64,000 nucleotides of DNA from the NCBI RefSeq assembly GCF_933775445.1, contig NC_065876.1, positions 23,932,001 through 23,996,000 of the forward strand, read 5' to 3'. Source of the DNA: Argentina anserina. Taxonomy: Eukaryota; Streptophyta; Magnoliopsida; Rosales; Rosaceae. Made by a program: the position numbers and the translations under genes. How positions within the stretch are numbered: the stretch's first letter is position 1; each line of letters starts with the position of its first letter. Shown here piece by piece: positions 62,701-64,000 of this stretch. Below the pieces are notes generated by a model. That model searched no databases, was not told where the DNA came from, and worked only from the letters and a program-made list of their open reading frames with translations.

Positions 62701-62768
62701 CATGGTTACGGTCAATCCTTCCTTCTTGAAAAACCCTTGGCACATAACAAATTCTCAACAAGAGACAT
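59718..62768. other. Gene-poor AT-rich stretch
   Basis: I read both strands and recognised no gene. Minus-strand open stretches at 60564-60833 and 60904-61131 lack known motifs and are separated by stops; they could be remnants of one decayed gene. A TA microsatellite lies at 61150-61169. A plus-strand open stretch at 62443-62772 abuts the DUF4283 remnant and might be its 5' part. Confidence 0.4.
61150..61169. repeat. (TA)n microsatellite
   Basis: About ten TA units in a row. Confidence 0.9.
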
Positions 62769-63667
62769 TTGATCCCACTTCAAACAATTAGGACTTTGGA
62801 AGGCTCTTTCCAAGTTCAAGCTCGCACGCTGGAGCAGTTCCTCTTTGCATTCAATCATGGTCAAGATGCGAATCATGTGGTTGCTGGCGGACCTTGGTAT
62901 TATGGTAGATCGCCAGTGATCTTTCAGGAATATGATGGTTTGCTTAGATTCATTCAGTGCCCATGGACAACCTCTTCTTCTGGGTCTATCTCAAGAACTT
63001 CCCACCCAAATTTGAGAAATTGAAACGTATCCGTTCGATGGATATGGTTGTCAGTGACTTCATCTTCTGGGATGAGGGGGGAGCGGCGCACATCGCACAA
63101 GATAAAGGTTAGGGTTTCACGTCGACTGACTTGACCTTTTGTTATGAAAAAGCTTATAAAATTCTATAAACAAGTGGAGAAGGAGGTCTCCTTCTATTAT
63201 GATAATCTTGTTCGAAAATGCAAGAAGTGCAATCTGATATGGCACGAATAGGGTCTATGCTTTACTTCACCTTTCACTGAAGCACAACAATTGGTTCAGT
63301 TTGCTCACAATCGAGGCATGCTCAATCTTACAACTTTGCCTTCTATTCTAGATTCGATTATGAGCAAATGGACTTTTTGTTTCTCTAGTACTCATGACTC
63401 GATTCAAACCCTTAGCCTACGAGGCTACGACCTTTGTTTGATTTGAATATTAGTGGCTCTGATGGTGCCAATTCAAGCAAGCTTAGAAAGCTTGTGGTTA
63501 TAAATAAGAATAGTTTAGTTGAGAAATCTAATGACAATTTAGCTATATTTCCGATTAATTTTCAGCATACTAATATTCAGGCTTATAGCTATGATGAGGA
63601 TGATGACCTAAATCCTAAGCACTCAAGGGAGACTACTTCTTCTCCAAAGAAGTTGCTCATGTCAATT
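62769..63667 (+). pseudogene. Decayed DUF4283/zinc-knuckle transposon protein
   Basis: Plus-strand blocks in changing frames follow the order of DUF4283 proteins: FLFAFNHGQDANHVVAGGPW with YYGRSPVIFQEYDGL, then FPPKFEKLKRIRSMDMVVSD and FIFWDEGG, then a YYDNLVRKCKKCNLI zinc-knuckle half with a stop where the motif should finish. This is the same class as the remnant at 7.2-8.7 kb but much diverged from it. Such proteins are LINE-associated RNA-binding factors. Several stops and frameshifts (for example near 63000 and 63110-63170) make it non-functional. No reverse transcriptase is seen before the window ends. Confidence 0.6.
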
Positions 63668-64000
63668 TGTAATACCCGAGATTTTTAATCTCGTTTAACC
63701 GATATATTAGGACTAACTAATTGACATGTGTCAAATAACGTAGTTTAATACGTCGATATTAAACTATAAGTCGCCAAGAGCGTTTTCAACGCTAAAATGT
63801 ATTTTTCTAACATTACAAATTATTTTCGCGTATTTTAAAATGTTTTCACTCAAGTTGTTTTTGCGACTAACATTGTATCCGTTGATTTAACAATGTCGAT
63901 TTTTCTTCACTTATTTGTCAAGCGTTGATCTCACTTCCTTTAAAACCTGGGCTATTTCTTTCTAGGCTCAAAATGAGCCCATCCCTTTGACCCATAACCT
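63668..64000 (+). mobile_element. Possible start of another LTR, running off the window
   Basis: TGTAATACCCGAGATTTTTA begins abruptly inside or at the end of the DUF4283 remnant. It resembles the TGTAATAACCCGATTTCTCG start of the LTR at 19685, and the following sequence has the same style (AT-rich with scattered CG-containing words). The other end lies outside the window, so it cannot be confirmed. Confidence 0.4.

Overview
The window is plant nuclear DNA. Genes have many short GT-AG introns, the spacers are AT-rich and full of transposon debris, and every recognisable protein has a land-plant form. These include a TIR-NB-LRR receptor, a P-class PPR protein, plant-type PEX13, a plant defensin and LHT-type amino-acid permeases. 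The TIR-NB-LRR points to a eudicot. A rosid, possibly Rosaceae, is my guess from the general look of the proteins, not something the sequence proves.

Left part (1-19,500): an isolated copy of one exon of a thioredoxin-like gene; a minus-strand PPR gene with a broken 5' end; decayed retrotransposon DNA (about 4.4-6.3 kb and 7.2-8.7 kb); a complete five-exon PEX13 gene; a complete five-exon TIR-NB-LRR gene; and a short fragment resembling the 5' end of chalcone synthase. Middle part (19,578-39,700): a cluster of related LTRs inserted into one another in alternating orientation; a decayed NAM-associated transposon gene; a two-exon plant defensin gene that simple ORF calling misses; a hAT-type MITE; and a thioredoxin-superfamily gene on the minus strand whose two halves flank a Ty1/copia element with near-identical LTRs and a perfect 5-bp target duplication. 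A truncated TIR exon lies just beyond.

Right part (40,500-64,000): four intact housekeeping genes, namely SmF (minus), the tRNA 2-thiouridylase MnmA (minus), the complex I assembly methyltransferase NDUFAF5 (plus) and an LHT-type amino-acid transporter (minus). A second hAT-type MITE, AT-rich spacer, a decayed DUF4283/zinc-knuckle gene and what looks like the start of another LTR follow.

The genes do not form one pathway. Neighbouring genes serve peroxisome import, mRNA splicing, tRNA modification, respiration, amino-acid transport and defence, as is usual on a plant chromosome. I reconstructed exon structures by eye from splice sites, reading phase and family motifs; all five complete multi-exon models (PEX13, TNL, SmF, MnmA, NDUFAF5) plus LHT and the defensin close in frame. 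I found no evidence of a wholly new system. The most unusual things are the self-nested LTR cluster, the defective but recently moved copia copy, the thioredoxin-like gene that has lost its middle, and the captured gene fragments.
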